This document shows, piece by piece, positions 1-11,549 of a stretch of 64,000 bases of DNA. The stretch is from NCBI GenBank assembly GCA_033065855.1, contig JAVXUO010000628.1, forward strand, positions 1-64,000, given 5' to 3'. Under the pieces are notes generated by a model that was given only the letters and a program-made list of their open reading frames with translations, had not been told where the DNA came from and searched no databases. Position 1 is the first letter of the stretch. Each line of letters starts with the position of its first letter. The translations under genes and the position numbers were made by a program. The DNA is from Escallonia rubra. Lineage: Eukaryota; Streptophyta; Magnoliopsida; Escalloniales; Escalloniaceae.

Positions 1-59
1 AAAAATGTCGCATTAACCTAACTAACCTAAATTTAATGCACATTCAACAACCTCAATTC

Positions 60-310
60 CGACACCTCATATAGGGTGTCGATATGGTGTCCGATACTGT
101 TCTGACAACTCCGGACACGTGTCAGACTCATACCGATACGTGTCTGACACATACCGACACGTGTCCGACGCCTTTGGACACGTGTCCGACGCCTCCGGAC
201 ACGTGTCCGATGCCCAGCGACACGCACCTCCGGACACATCGGCATACGTTAATTTGTTTTCTAAATGTCGGACACCGTCGATCAGACGTGGTGTCCGTGT
301 CTGCGCTAAC
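60..310. repeat. GTCCGACAC-rich fold-back repeats (MITE-like)
   Basis: The stretch is built from variants of CGGACACGTGTCCG, a perfect palindrome containing the CACGTG core, repeated at about 20-base spacing between 110 and 240. GTGTCCGA/TCGGACAC blocks lie at the outer ends (about 88 and 270). Such arrays are common as ends or cores of small hAT-type elements in eudicots. No terminal repeat pair or target duplication could be fixed, so the boundaries are approximate. Open frames here are by-products of the repeat. Confidence 0.45.
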
Positions 311-669
311 TAACAGGTATCTCAATCCAATTGGGTCCCATCCTCCGTCAACAATCTCAATTCTCAATTCTCAAATGCTCAATGTAATAAAAATTAACAA
401 AAATCACACATTCAATCTAATTGGGTCCATTCCGTCAATGATCTCAATATCTCAAATGCTCAATGCACAATTAACAATCTAAAATCATCAATTAACAACC
501 TAAAATCATCAATTCATAATCGCAATTACTTCAAATGCACAGCTAATAACCTAAAATCATCGATCAATAATCACAATTATAAAACGCACAATTAACAACC
601 TAAAATTATCAAACAAATGAGCAATGTTCAAATTTTTTAAAAACTGTTCAAAATTCACATATCCGATGC

Positions 670-1036
670 GCTTGAATTATTTCAATTTAGGGTTCGATTG
701 TATTAGGGCATTCAATTTAGGGTTCAATTAGTTTCATTTAGGGTTCGGTTCGATTAGGGCATTCAATTTAGGGTTCAATTACTTCAATTTAGGTACAATT
801 AGGGGGTTCTATTGATTCAATTTAGGGTTCGGTTGATTTGAGGCATTAAATTTAGGATTCAATTAGTTCAATTTAGGGTTCAATTAGGGGGTTCTATTGA
901 TTCAATTTAGGGTTCGGTTGATTTGAGGCATTCAATTTAGGGTTCAATTAGTTCAATTTAGGGTTCGGTTGGATTAGGGGGTTCAATTAGGGTTCGGTTA
1001 GATTGGGGCAATCAATTTAGGGTTCAATTATGACTA
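670..1036. repeat. Degenerate TTTAGGGTTC repeat tract
   Basis: The tract holds more than a dozen copies of TTCAATTTAGGGTTC or close variants, with a larger repeating unit that includes GGGGGTTCTATTGATTC. Each unit contains the plant telomere heptamer TTTAGGG. It runs directly into a perfect (TTTAGGG)n array, so it looks like an interstitial telomere-type tract that has diverged and expanded. Confidence 0.75.
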
Positions 1037-1074
1037 ATTAGGGTTTAGGGTTTAGGGTTTAGGGTTTAGGGTTA
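1037..1074. repeat. Interstitial telomere-type array (TTTAGGG)n
   Basis: About five uninterrupted copies of the Arabidopsis-type telomere repeat TTTAGGG, then ordinary sequence. This is far too short for a chromosome end, and the tract is flanked on both sides by non-telomeric DNA, so it is interstitial. Confidence 0.85.
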
Positions 1075-1244
1075 AGACCACATTTTCTTTAACATCTACC
1101 AATTTATCATGGGAAAATTCGTAACTTCTAACTCTTGAACACCTTCTAAGGGGCCATGAAGCTAATTTATGTGTTGGTGTTATAGTATTCCCCAAGCCTT
1201 TTTAAAACCAAAAGGTGAACCCTCCTCCAAGAGTCGATCAACCC

Positions 1245-1430
1245 CGCCAAGCCAAGCATACGAGTTACGAGAATCTACAAACCATAATAGAATCTACAAG
1301 CCAAGCATACGAGTTACGAGAATCTACAAACCCTTCTCATTATATACTGCATTTACCGGGTAACATAATATCAAACCATACGATTACCAAAAAAAAAATC
1401 AAACCATACGAGTTACGAGAATCTACAAAC
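1245..1430. repeat. Direct repeats of a 26-base unit
   Basis: The unit beginning CATACGAGTTACGAGAATCT and ending ACAAAC recurs about three times in full or in part (near 1256, 1305 and 1404), with shorter fragments of it between. Open frames across it are repeat artefacts. Confidence 0.6.
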
Positions 1431-1499
1431 GGTAAAGAGATGATTCTGAATATCTAAAAGCCGATCATGAATATCTAAACTTACAGAAACTTGGGCTGA

Positions 1500-1680
1500 T
1501 TTGAAGATGGGCGGCGCGGTTGTGGTGGCGGCGCAGCAGTGGTGGTGACGCAGTGGTGGTGGCGCAGTGGTGGTGGCGTCGCAGTGGTGGTGACGCAGTG
1601 GTGGCGGCGCAGTGGTGGTGGCGTCGCAGCAGCGGTCCTTCGGTTTTGAAGATGGGCGGCAGTGGCGGCGTCGGAGGCGG
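1500..1680. repeat. GTGGTGGCG-type GC-rich tandem repeat
   Basis: A GC-rich block of GGCGGCGCAGTGGTGGTG variants with a 9-15 base period. It produces long open frames on both strands with low-complexity translations and no recognisable domain. I treat it as a repeat, possibly captured 5' sequence of a gene, not as coding sequence. Confidence 0.55.
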
Positions 1681-1797
1681 TGGCAGGATCTATTCCGTCG
1701 GGGCTAGGTTGCCGGGGATGGCGACGGAGGATAAATCGCCGGTGAGAGAGAGAGAGAGAGCAACGGGAGAAAGAAAAGAAGAAGGGATCTGATCTAT

Positions 1798-2118
1798 TTA
1801 AGGCTTTTACCGACGGAAAAGACCCGTCGGTAAAAGTCCGTCGAAAAAACCCTACTTTCACCGACGGGTATTTTTACCGACGGAAGTATTCCGTTGTTAA
1901 ATAGTTTTATCGACGGAACACACCCGTCGGTAAAAGTTCGTCGGCAAAACCCGACTTTCACCGACGGTTATTTTTGCGGACGGAATTATTCCGTCGGTAA
2001 ATAGTTTTACCGACGGACGTTACCCGACGGGTGTATTCCGTCGCTGAAAATACTTTTAGAGACGGAATTTCGTCCGTCGCTAAAAGTCCGTCGCTAATTC
2101 CCTCTTTTCTTGTAGTGT
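1798..2118. mobile_element. CACTA-type transposon end with subterminal repeats
   Basis: Subterminal repeats of ACCGACGG...CCGTCGGTAAAAGT and the related GACGGAATT...CCGTCGCTAAAA occur in both orientations. The block ends at 2118 with CTTTTCTTGTAGTG, the reverse complement of the CACTACAAGAAAAG terminus typical of plant En/Spm (CACTA) elements. hAT transposase sequence begins at the next base. The other end is not identified, and no transposase is present, so this is a non-autonomous or partial element. Confidence 0.75.
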
Positions 2119-2685
2119 ATGGGAGCTATATGGTTGTTCTGTTATGTCTGATGGGTGGTCTAATCATAGGCAAGAGCCCGTTATCAACTTACTAAGGATG
2201 CTGATACACTTTATGGCATTTTTAATGAAGTTGTTCAGCTTATCGGTCCTAATTACATTGTTCAGCTCATCAGTGATAATGAGGCTAGTTATAAGGTAGC
2301 TCGGAAAAGGTTACAAAGGGAGTACGGATTTTTTTGGGCTCCTTGTGCAGCTCATTGCATAGACTTGATGTTAGAGAACTTGGCTGATGTTATATTACTC
2401 CCCACTGTAGATGTTACCATCATAAAAGCTAAAAATATCACAAATTTTATTTACAATCATGGGTTTGTTGTGAATATGATGAGAAAAGAGTTTACCAATG
2501 GTAGAGAACTGTGTCGGCCTGGAATAACTAGATTTGCAACTAATTTTCTAAGTCTTCAATGCTTGCTCAAGTTTAAGAAAGAGCTTAGACAGATGTTCAC
2601 TTGTGATAAGTGACTTAATTTTAAGCTTGCCAAAAGCATTGTTGGGAAGGAAGTTGCGAAATCGGTGCTAAAAGATATGGACTTT
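2119..2685 (+). pseudogene. hAT transposase fragment (partial duplicate of 4857-5490)
   Basis: From 2119 the sequence is nearly identical to the DUF659-containing part of the hAT transposase at 4857-5490, apart from about 65 bases missing near 2190. It stops matching at about 2680, where CACTA-like GACGG repeats resume. The reading frame carries stops. The fragment therefore lies between two blocks of CACTA subterminal repeats. It may be a piece captured by a CACTA element, or a hAT copy into which CACTA elements inserted. Confidence 0.75.
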
Positions 2686-3102
2686 CCGTCACTAAACGTC
2701 TGCACTAAGATGTACATAAAAACCTTTAGAGACTTTAAGACAGACTTTTAGCGACGGATATTCCGTTGCTAAAAGTCATTTATTTTTAGTATACTATTTA
2801 GCGATGGATATTTCGTCGGTAAAATTTTTAGCGACGAACTTTTCGCCGCTATATATTTTACGTAATAAATTATTTTTAATAAAAAAAATAAAATACGAAA
2901 AATATATTTAGCGACAGAAAACCCTCGCTAATTCAATTAATGTACCCGCCGCTAAAAGTTAATTTTAAGGCGACGGATTTCAAAGTTTCAACTACAAACT
3001 TTTAGCGATGGGGTTATAGGTAACAGACTTTTAGCGACGGGGTGTCTGTCGCTAAAAGTCTTTAGCAACAGATTAAGGGCTTTTAGCGACGGCAGTAGTG
3101 GA
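2686..3102. mobile_element. Second CACTA-like subterminal block and terminus
   Basis: TTTTAGCGACGG / CCGTCGCTAAAA motifs recur in both orientations and the block ends at about 3102 with GACGGCAGTAGTG, the reverse complement of a CACTA-type start (CACTACTGCCGTC). It may be the right end of an element whose body includes the hAT fragment to its left. The terminus differs from that at 2118, so two different elements are also possible. Confidence 0.6.
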
Positions 3103-4148
3103 CATTTCGCCCGAAACTATTGACTTTGTACCGGGTTTCTGGCTTTCTGGGAGTGGCGTATTGCATTGCATGTTTATTGGACAATTTGGTGATTTAACCA
3201 TCTAGACTAAGGGAAAAAAAAACCTAGCCAATTTGCTAATTTCGTATCAAAACTCGTAAAGTAGTCAACAGCAGCAACAGCCTCCACAATTCCAAGTGTA
3301 CCAAATTCAGGTATCGGTTGCTACCTATTGCCATCTTCTATGTCCTGATTGATTGACACGTAAGTTAGTGACTACGACAATAAGCATGCAGAAAACTAGA
3401 ATGATCAATAATGCAGTTAGTTGACATTGGTTGCATTATAAGTAAGATGATTTGAGCTTTCCACTATATTGTCTCATTGTGTCGCCAAATAGTGTCTTAT
3501 CCACTAGCAAACTAATCATCATCAACTATGTAGCAATTAGTGTATTACTGTGTCGGCAGTTAGGGTTTATAAACTCACACAGTTTAATACACAAGTGCTG
3601 TAGTTTTTAGTTTTCCTTACATATTGTCATGTGATTTGCCCTCTTGACAATAGTATAAGTTTTTTTCTTTATAAGCAAATAGTGTATAAAGTGAACAAGT
3701 ATACATTCAAGTCTCTTAGGATTTCATTGCAACTTGTGTACTTAGGGTAGACTTCAAAAACATAGTTGGTTGGATCGAGTATTGCTGATATTGCAAGTTG
3801 ATGGGTGGAACCGTGGCTTTTTAGGTTATTTGATATTTCAAAATCTGCTACACTTTTTGAATTTTATGTGACTGCAAGTTGATGAGAGGAACCTTGGCTT
3901 TTACAGTCATGAACAATCCATGTTTATCTCCCACTAATGGGTTCGTTTGGATGCATGTAAAAGCTAACATTTCCCCAACCCCTAAAAACCTGCAGCTATA
4001 TTATGTTGCTGAGTATGTGATTTGATAATTTCTTGTGGTAATCGGGCTGGCACCCTATGCGCGTGTAGTTATTTTGTGTAATCATCATCTGTTTTTTGTT
4101 TGATTCAAAATATGGTTTTTTTAGTACTGATTAGCTCAATTCTTACTT
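3103..4148. other. Non-coding stretch upstream of the hAT pseudogene
   Basis: AT-rich DNA with no open frame or motif I can assign. It probably includes the 5' end of the hAT element that follows, but no terminal inverted repeat was found. Confidence 0.4.
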
Positions 4149-6645
4149 GTGCCAGAATATGACAATAATTCTTCATCTATTGCCTCGGCTCCAGCTAGAT
4201 CTGATGATCCTGCATGGGCTCACGGTAAAGAGGTTGTAGGGAAAAGAAACAACAACATCTGCATTCACTGTGACAAACATCTTAAAGGTGGAGGAATAAC
4301 TCGATTAAAGATGCACCTTGTAGGGGTTACTGGACAAGTAAAAGCTTGCAAAAAGAGCTCTGCATGACGTGAGATGGCAGATGAAACAATTGCTTGAAGG
4401 GTATCAAAAAACAAAAAGCAAGGAAGGAAAAGTTAAATGTGAATATTGGCTATGGGGATTGCATTGATGTAGATGATGATAGTGAAGATAGTGTTGTGTC
4501 GGCTGATTCTGATGGTAATGCGGGAAAAAAAGGGAAGGAAGTTGCAGTTACAAGTAAACGGAAAAAGATTAGTAGCTTTTTTGCCCCAAGAATAACTCTA
4601 GGGTCTCAACTTTCTAAAAAAAAGTGCTATGGCAACTAAAGAAATGGTTGATAATGCTAAATTAACAGTTGCATATTGTGGTACGATGCTAACGTACCAT
4701 TTAATAGGGCTCATTCTAAGTATTACCAACCAATGTTTGACGCTGCATTAGCTGTTGGACCAGGATTTAAAGCACTATCTTTCCATGACTTAAGAAGAAA
4801 CTTGTTGCGTACTTTAGTTGATGAGATCATTACATACTTAGATGAATTTAGGGTGATATGGGAGCTATATGGTTGTTCTGTTATGTCTGATGGGTGGTCT
4901 AATTGTAGGCAAGAGCCCGTTATCAACTTTCTTGTTTATTGTCCTAAAGGTACCATGTTTTTAAAATCAATTGATGCATCCGACCTTACTGAGGATGCTG
5001 ATACACTTTATGGCATTTTTAATAAAGTTGTTCAGCTTATCGATCATAATTACATTGTTCAGTTCATCAGTGATAATGAGGCCACTTATAAAGTAGCTCG
5101 AAAAAGGTTACAAAGGGAGTATGGATTTTTTTTGGGCTCCTTGTGCAGCTCATTGCATAGACTTGATGTTAGAAAACCTCGCTGATGTTAGACACTTCCC
5201 CACCGTAGATGCTACCATTATAAAAGCTAAAAATATCACAAAGTTTATTTACAATCATGGGTTTGTTGTGAATATGATGAGAAAAGAGTTTACCAATGGT
5301 AGAGAACTGTGTCGGCCTGGAATAACTAGATTTGCAATTAATTTTCTTAGTCTTCAATCCCTGTTCAAGTTTAAGAAAGAGCTTAGACAGATGTTCACTT
5401 GTGATAAGTGGCTTAATTTTAAGCTTGCCAAACGCATTGTTGGGAAGGAAGTTGCGAAATCGGTGCTAGAAGATAGGGATTTTTGGTTGCAATGTCAGCA
5501 TGTTGTGAAGCTTAGTGAACCTTCAGTGAGGGTTCTTCGTCTCACAGACGGTGATGAAAAGCCTTCTATGGGGTACTTGTATGAAGCCATTGACAAGTCA
5601 AAGGCGACAATCAAATCAAACTTTAAGAATCGGTTATCCCTTTATATGCCAGTCCTCAGAGTGATTGATGTGAGGTGGGATAAACAACTTTCAAGCCCAC
5701 TTCATTCAGCCAGCTGTTTTCTTAATCCTGGAATTTTTTTTCAAGCCTTCTTTCAAGAAGCAAAAAGAGGTTATTAGAGGCTTACTTAGTACAATTACAG
5801 CTTTAGTGCCTGATGATTACATGCAAGACTAGATCAGTTCACAACTCGAAAAGTATAAGCAAGCTACAAGTGACTTTGGTATGCCTATTGCTGTTCGTCA
5901 TCTTGAAAAACTAAATCCAGGTTAGACATTTATCCTTCCATTTATGCTTTTTTTTATTGCAAAAGTTTGTCAAGTAGTTACATTCTTACTGGATAGTTGA
6001 TTAGCGTCTTACAATTCTTATTGCAACCGATTTTGTTTAAAATTATTAACGTGTCAAACTTTTATTTTCTATTATAGTTGCATGGTGGGAGCAATTTGGA
6101 AACAACTGTCCGGATTTGCACACGTTTGCAATACGTGTACTTAGTCAGTGTACTAGTGCAACTGGGTGTGAAAGAAATTGGAGTGCGTTTGAGTTTATCC
6201 ATTCCAAGAAGCGCAATAGATTGGAGCACAAACGACTAAATGATCTTATTTTTGTTCGTTATAACTTGAAACTTCGAGAAAGGTAACATTGTAATAATCA
6301 CTTTGCTATTAAAATAATGTGACATATACATCATTTGCAAAATTCTTTATCAATCTGTTTTTATCTTGTAAAGGCTATTGTTCAAACAAAAGAAGCACTT
6401 GATCCCATTAGCCTCGATAACATTGATGTTCTTGTTGATTTGGTGTCCGAGGAGGAATCTGTTATTACCCAAGAAGATTTAGACAATGATGGTGGATGAG
6501 ATGTCCTTCAACCAGAGCCTGCTGTAGTTAACTGAGAAGATGAAGAAGTACATTACGAGGATGAGGAAGATGCACTTCATAACATTCCTAACCAATATGA
6601 TTGGGAATTCGGAGGGGAGGGAGATCCTTATCACTATATCGAGTG
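4149..6645 (+). pseudogene. hAT-family transposase, decayed
   Basis: Three hAT transposase parts appear in order. A BED-type zinc finger lies at 4149-4367 (CIHC...H...H pattern). A DUF659 core lies at 4676-5777, including SDGWSN and FISDNEATYK. The C-terminal hAT dimerisation domain lies at about 6076-6290 (CERNWSAF), with an acidic tail that reads DPISLDNIDVL near 6400. There are frameshifts near 4360-4400, 4625 and 5115 and stops near 5777 and 5832, so no functional protein can be made. A probable intron separates the last two coding blocks (5920-6075). Plant proteins of this type are Ac-like cut-and-paste transposases. Confidence 0.85.
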
Positions 6646-6773
6646 ATCGATCATTAAGTTTATTGTTTATGAACTTTGCTATATCTTATTCAGTTTAAAT
6701 GACTACCTTTATGCATGTTTTTAGGATGTGAACTTTACTGGACTACAATTAAATGTCAGGCAATTCGATAGTT

Positions 6774-6806
<33 letters not shown>

Positions 6807-7082
6807 GGGAGCTGATCCGTTGATAGCGTGGGCAAAATAGGAGAAGTTGCAAGCGCGATCTGACCGTCCATCCCGAAAGATGGACGGCCCAGATCGCGCC
6901 TTTTTCGAAAGCTGTCAGTCGTCCGCCATACAGTATGGCGAACGGTTTTTTTTTTACCAAATTGCCCCTCCGCGCCTGTCCGCTAAACTGTATGGCGGAG
7001 GACATTAAAGTCCTGATGGGAGACAGCCAAAAAGACGTCCGCGATACTGTGTACCGGACGTCCCTAGGCTGACACCTGTCCT
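6807..7082 (+). repeat. MULE left terminal inverted repeat
   Basis: It matches the reverse complement of about 18643-18918. It contains internal palindromes such as CCGTCCATCCCGAAAGATGG and three GTCCGC...GCGGA-type sites. The inner part (about 7020-7082) is repeated again at about 7140-7215 (CCTAGGCTGACACCTGTC), so the left end has an internal duplication that the right end lacks. Confidence 0.9.
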
Positions 7083-7866
7083 TTTTGCCCCTCCATACCG
7101 TACGCTATACTGTATCCCAAACGAAATTGATTTCCTGACACGAGACAGCAAAAAAGGTATCCGTTATACAGTGTATCGGACCTCGCCTAGGCTGACACCT
7201 GTCAGGACCTGACTTTCAGGGACTTTATTTCTGCACGTGTCAGAGTGTCGGGAATAATTTTCGCTATACAGTATCGCGGACAGGCTTTTCCCGTATACCC
7301 CAAAGTTCCCTGATTCTCAGCTCTTTCGGCAAAATTTTCTTCTCCTTCGGATTCACTTGCTTCCATTTTCGGCTCCCCTCAAGCTTCGAGTAAAACTTGC
7401 TTCAATCTTCTTCAGTCAAGCAAGGTAAGTTTCTGATCTCAAATTGGTTCTGGGTGGATTGACTGATAAAGTATATATTTTTTTTTGGGCAAAAAAATAT
7501 AGATTTTTGATGATGTTCTAGAAATTAATTTGTTAACTTTAAAGAAGTTTATTGTAGTTAATTTTGATTTTTTTGAGGGGCGCTAACTTCGGCACATCTA
7601 TCCTATTGCCTTTCGAATTTTTTGAGATACGTTTGTTGTATTTTGGCATGATGAATTTGTCTAACGCTCTTAGTAATTTTAATTTGTTATGTTCAATAAA
7701 TCTATAATTAGCAAAATAGGAGACTTTTGAGATTATGTATATGGTATATTTGTCATCTTAAATTTGTCTATTCGTCAAGATAATTTTTAGGTAATATTTT
7801 CAGTTGAAAATGTCATTTGATTGTTAAGCGTAGTCTATATTTCTACATATAGGGAGCTGTTTCACA

Positions 7867-10160
7867 ATGTCTGATTTCGTGTCGAGCTCCAACACCCCCG
7901 TAGATGCTAGTGATCCGTATCTAGGACGAACCTTTCAAACATTGGAGGAAGCTGGAGAATGTTTCCGAGCGTATTCATTGAGGGTTGGATTTGGCATTAG
8001 AATAAAGACTTCAAGAACGAGCAACGTAACGAGAAAGATATGCTCTCGCTTATACTAGTGTCATAGGGGCAGAAACCCAGTGCAAAATGAGACACGCGTA
8101 GGCAACGATGACAGTGATGATGAAGTACGATATTCGCGCAGAAGACGAGACTTCTTTGCGTGAACGAATTGCCAGGTCAAGATGTTCGTAAGCTATAAAC
8201 CCAAGCAAGATCATTGGCTTATTACCAGCCTGAAACTGGCACACAATCACCCGTTAGTAACCCCTTCTAAGGTGAGTCAGATGCATCAACACAAGAAGAT
8301 GGGTAAGGTCGCGAGGAGCCTCATTCACACAATGAGCGATGCGCGGCTAGGACCTACCGACATGATTAATGTTCTTGCTGAACAGGCCGGGGGAATTCAA
8401 AATTTAAACTTTAACACGACAGACGTTCGTAACGCGGTCCGAACCCATAAACGAGCCGCGTATGACCTCAATGATGCTCAAGCCACAATGAGCCTATTGA
8501 AGCGGATGCAGATGAAGGACCCGCAGTTTACCTTCGATTATAAACTTGACGACGAGCATCGAGTTAGCACAATTTTTTGGGTCGACGGTCGTTCGAGGCT
8601 TGCTTATAAGCATTTTGGGGATGTCGTGACTTTCGACACCACATACCGTACCAACAAGTACTCGATGCCGTTTGCCCCTTTCACGGGGGTCAATCATCAT
8701 TATCACTCCATCATGTTCGGGTTCGCCTTGTTAAGGGACGAGAGCGAGAGTTCTTTTGAATGATTGTTTAGTGTATGGCTGGAAGCCATGAACTTCAAAG
8801 CATCCAACGTTATCATCACCGATCAAGATTTGGCAATGAAGAAGGCTATTGCCACTGTCTTCCCAGATACTCGACACAACTTGTGCACTTGGCACATAAG
8901 CAACAAATACCCCGAACGTTTGCATCACGTGTACGCAAAGTTTCCAGACTTTAAACAGGATTTTGACACGTGCGTTAGCAAGTCATTAACGATTGAGGAA
9001 TTTGAGGAGAGGTGGAAAAAGCTTGTTGAGGATTACTCATTGCAAGACAACGGGTGGCTCCAGCACTTGTACGAGCTCAAAGAGCAATGGATTGGCGTTT
9101 ACACGAGGAGACATTTTTCTGTGGGCATGAAAACGACGGGCAGGAGTGAATCTATGAATGCCACGTTCGATAGTTACGTGGGTACAGCTACCAATTTGAA
9201 AAGTTTCGTCACATCCGCACAGAAAGCGGTTGCGTCGTTGTTCGTAAAAGAAAGGGCTGCAGACTTTGCAACCACGTACAAACATAGGAGAAGGTTGCTT
9301 GAGACCCCGCTGGAGCTGAACGGTGCCAAAGTCTATACGAAGGAGATCTTCTTGCTATACCAAGTAGAGCTGCAGAAATCGGGACGGTACTGTATAAACA
9401 AGGTGGCAAAAAAGTCTGGGTTTAAGTACAAGGTTTATTCGCTCGTGAATGACCTCGTTCCTGAGAAGCTGCGCAGAATGTATACGGTGAGCCACGACAC
9501 ATTGACGGACTCGGTGACATGTGTTTGCAAGAAGTTTGAGTTCCATGGCATCCTGTGTAGACACATTCTGCGCTTTTTCACCCAGAAGAATATCAGGACA
9601 ATCCCCGATAAATACGTCTTGCCACGGTGGACGAAAGGTGCTAACAGGTTGCACGGTACCATTGCCTTTTTGAGCACCCGTATACAGACTTTGAAGAATC
9701 GGAGACGTTGCGGTATAATCATCTGGTGACGAGTTTCACCCGTTTGTCCGTAAAGGCTGCTGCTTCAATGGTCGGTTATAAACATCTCCTCGAGGTAGCT
9801 CAGCAGCAAGAGCCCATCGTCGACCAGTTGGAAGCAGCTTCAGTCACCAATGCGATTGACACCGAGCCTACGACGGGATCAGAAGATGACGAGCCGGGGG
9901 AGGAAGACGACAATGATATCCGGCCGTTGGATCCAATTATATCGCAAACGAAAGGCCGCAAGAGATCTATGCGGATGAAAAGCTCTATTGAAACGGCAAC
10001 TCAACCTAAAAAGCTGCGAAGGTGTGCATTGTGCAACAAAATGACCGATAACGACAAGCGGAACCATTACAAGGCACTGGGGATAACTTCAGGGGGTTTG
10101 CAAGACGGGGAAGAAGGTGATGCCGAAGATGAGGACGAACAAGCTGCAGTGGACCTTTAA
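7867..10160 (+). pseudogene. FAR1/MURA-type MULE transposase, three stops and a frameshift
   Basis: One frame runs from ATG 7867 to about 9660, broken by stops at 8056 (TAG), 8161 (TGA) and 8761 (TGA). It has an N-terminal FAR1/WRKY-GCM-like zinc finger (TNCQVKM then HNH), and a MULE transposase domain with likely catalytic D257 (in TFDTTY), D319 (in ITDQD) and E428 (in RSESMN). A SWIM finger follows: C552, C554, C564, H566 in CVCKKFEFHGILCRH. Near 9660 the frame shifts by one. The C-terminal part (LRYNHLV..., acidic region, KKLRRCALC) continues in the second frame to 10160. The context at 8761 (SFE-stop-LFSVWLEAM) implies a lost Trp. All three stops are explicable as C-to-T changes. It would cut and paste the element by its TIRs, but this copy is not functional. 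Confidence 0.9.
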
Positions 10161-10289
10161 TTTTTTGTATAAGTTTGACATTTGTAATAATTTTCGGAGG
10201 GATAATTTTTCGACCGTATACTGGAATTTTAAAAAAATGGACCTATGAGAGGCCATCGAATCAAATCTAAAGTCTTAATTTTTTTTTGT

Positions 10290-10612
10290 AAGCCCCGTCC
10301 GCTATACAATGTAGCGGACGACATCGCAGATTTAATTTTTTTGGTTTTCTTTTATGTCCGCTATACAATCTGGCGGACGCAATCGCAGAATTCACTTTTG
10401 GTCTTCTTTTATGTCCGCTATACAATCTAGCGGACGTCATCGCAGAAAAACTTTTGGTATTCTTTTATGTCCGCTATACAATGTAGCGGACGCCATCGCA
10501 GAAAAACTTTTGGTATTCTTTTATGTCCGCTATACAATGTAGCGGACGTCATCGCAGAAAAACTTTTGGTATTCTTTTATGTCCGCTATACAATATAGCG
10601 GATAACTCTACC
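10290..10612. repeat. 57-bp tandem repeats with a palindromic core (six copies)
   Basis: Six copies of a unit that starts GTCCGCTATACAATGTAGCG and continues GACGYCATCGCAGAA, spaced about 57 bases apart (10298, 10355, 10413, 10470, 10527, 10582). Each unit has one GTCCGCTATAC / TAGCGGAC palindrome, the same motif seen in the MULE terminal repeats. Open frames over it are artefacts. Confidence 0.85.
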
Positions 10613-10780
10613 CTATTATATATATTAATCATATCGGGCAATCAGCTGTTATCAGTCCGCTTAGGGCACTCTCTCTGTCTCGAACATTTAACCCAGGCCG
10701 CTACCCCATCTACGGCGACCCACATCTCCGGTGACCCACAACTCCGGCGATAAACCGTCCTCCCCTCAACGCCGACCTCG

Positions 10781-11240
10781 ATGGCTTCTGGATCGGAGAC
10801 CACCTACGATTTTATTGGCAACTTGCACCTGGCAGGCAAACACTTTTTCAAAGTCATGATGCCGGGGTTTGAGAATGAACTTGTAGGCCATCCCTCTTTC
10901 TCTGTATTTTCGTGTGTTAAAAGTTTGATCTTTTGGTTAAAAACTAACCTATTTTTTGTATTGTGTTTGTTAGGACATACCGGAAGCCTTGACCAATCAA
11001 TTTACAACAATTCATGGGAGTGCAAGATTATATAGCAGCAAGGGGGCATGGCAGGTTGAAATCAAGCTGAAGCCCGGCCGACCCCAAAAAAAGTAATTCG
11101 CAGAGGGTTGGAACGTCTTCGTGCGCCAGCATGGCCTCGAACTCGGGAACTTTGTAGTGTTTGAACACCTTGGGTGGTGGGATTTTCAAGTTGTAATCTT
11201 TGATCGGAGCGCTTGTGAAAAAATTTCTTTCCCCCAATGT
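10781..11240 (+). pseudogene. B3 DNA-binding domain gene captured in the MULE
   Basis: Exon 1 (10781-10882) gives 34 residues ending FFKVMMPGFENEL. A GT-AG intron at 10883-10973 (91 bp) is in phase 0. Exon 2 from 10974 reads DIPEALTNQF, then GSARLYSSKGAWQVEIKLK, a TAA stop at 11094-11096, and continues in frame as EGWNVFVRQHGLELGNFVVF and VVIFDRSACEK. This is the order and wording of a plant B3 domain (REM-like), a DNA-binding fold of transcription factors. It is very short (about 150 residues if read through), with nothing recognisable after the domain. The premature stop is the only clear lesion. It is probably a transduplicated host gene, as in Pack-MULEs. A still-active truncated gene is less likely. 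Confidence 0.75.
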
Positions 11241-11417
11241 GAACCCTAATTTATTATTAATAAATTAATTTATGTTCCTGTTCATTATGTTTCCAAATTT
11301 TTTCTCGCTTAATTGTGCTTAATTGTGTCGTTTGAGATTCCCTCGATAGCCGACGATCGTTGATTATGAATCGTACGTTATTTATTGTTTATCGATATTG
11401 AGATTGTTGATTCTGTT

Positions 11418-11525
11418 GCAAAACAAGTTTTCGGGGCGCCAATTTATTAAAACAGCATTACGCTACAATGTCGCTAAAACAAGTCTTCGGGTGCCAATTT
11501 ATTAAAACTGCATTACGCTATAACT
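11418..11525. repeat. Tandem duplication of about 57 bp
   Basis: Two adjacent copies of AACAAGTYTTCGGG...CCAATTTATTAAAAC...GCATTACGCTA differing at a few positions. They are non-coding and lie inside the MULE. Confidence 0.7.
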
Positions 11526-11549
11526 TCTAGCTCTACTATATAGCGGACA

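Noticed and set aside
84..482. 132-residue plus-strand frame rich in DTCPT repeats, and its antisense partner
   Set aside because: It translates the GTCCGACAC repeat array; all frames of such a repeat stay open and there is no domain.
1481..1861. 126-residue minus-strand frame, Pro/His/Thr-rich
   Set aside because: Low-complexity translation of the GTGGTGGCG tandem repeat.
10290..10612. Regularly spaced palindromic repeats resembling a CRISPR array
   Set aside because: Plant nuclear DNA; the units are true tandem repeats whose spacers are also repeated, and the palindrome recurs throughout the MULE.
10354..10753. Overlapping short plus-strand frames (MSAIQ...)
   Set aside because: They arise from the 57-bp repeats and shift frame with each unit.
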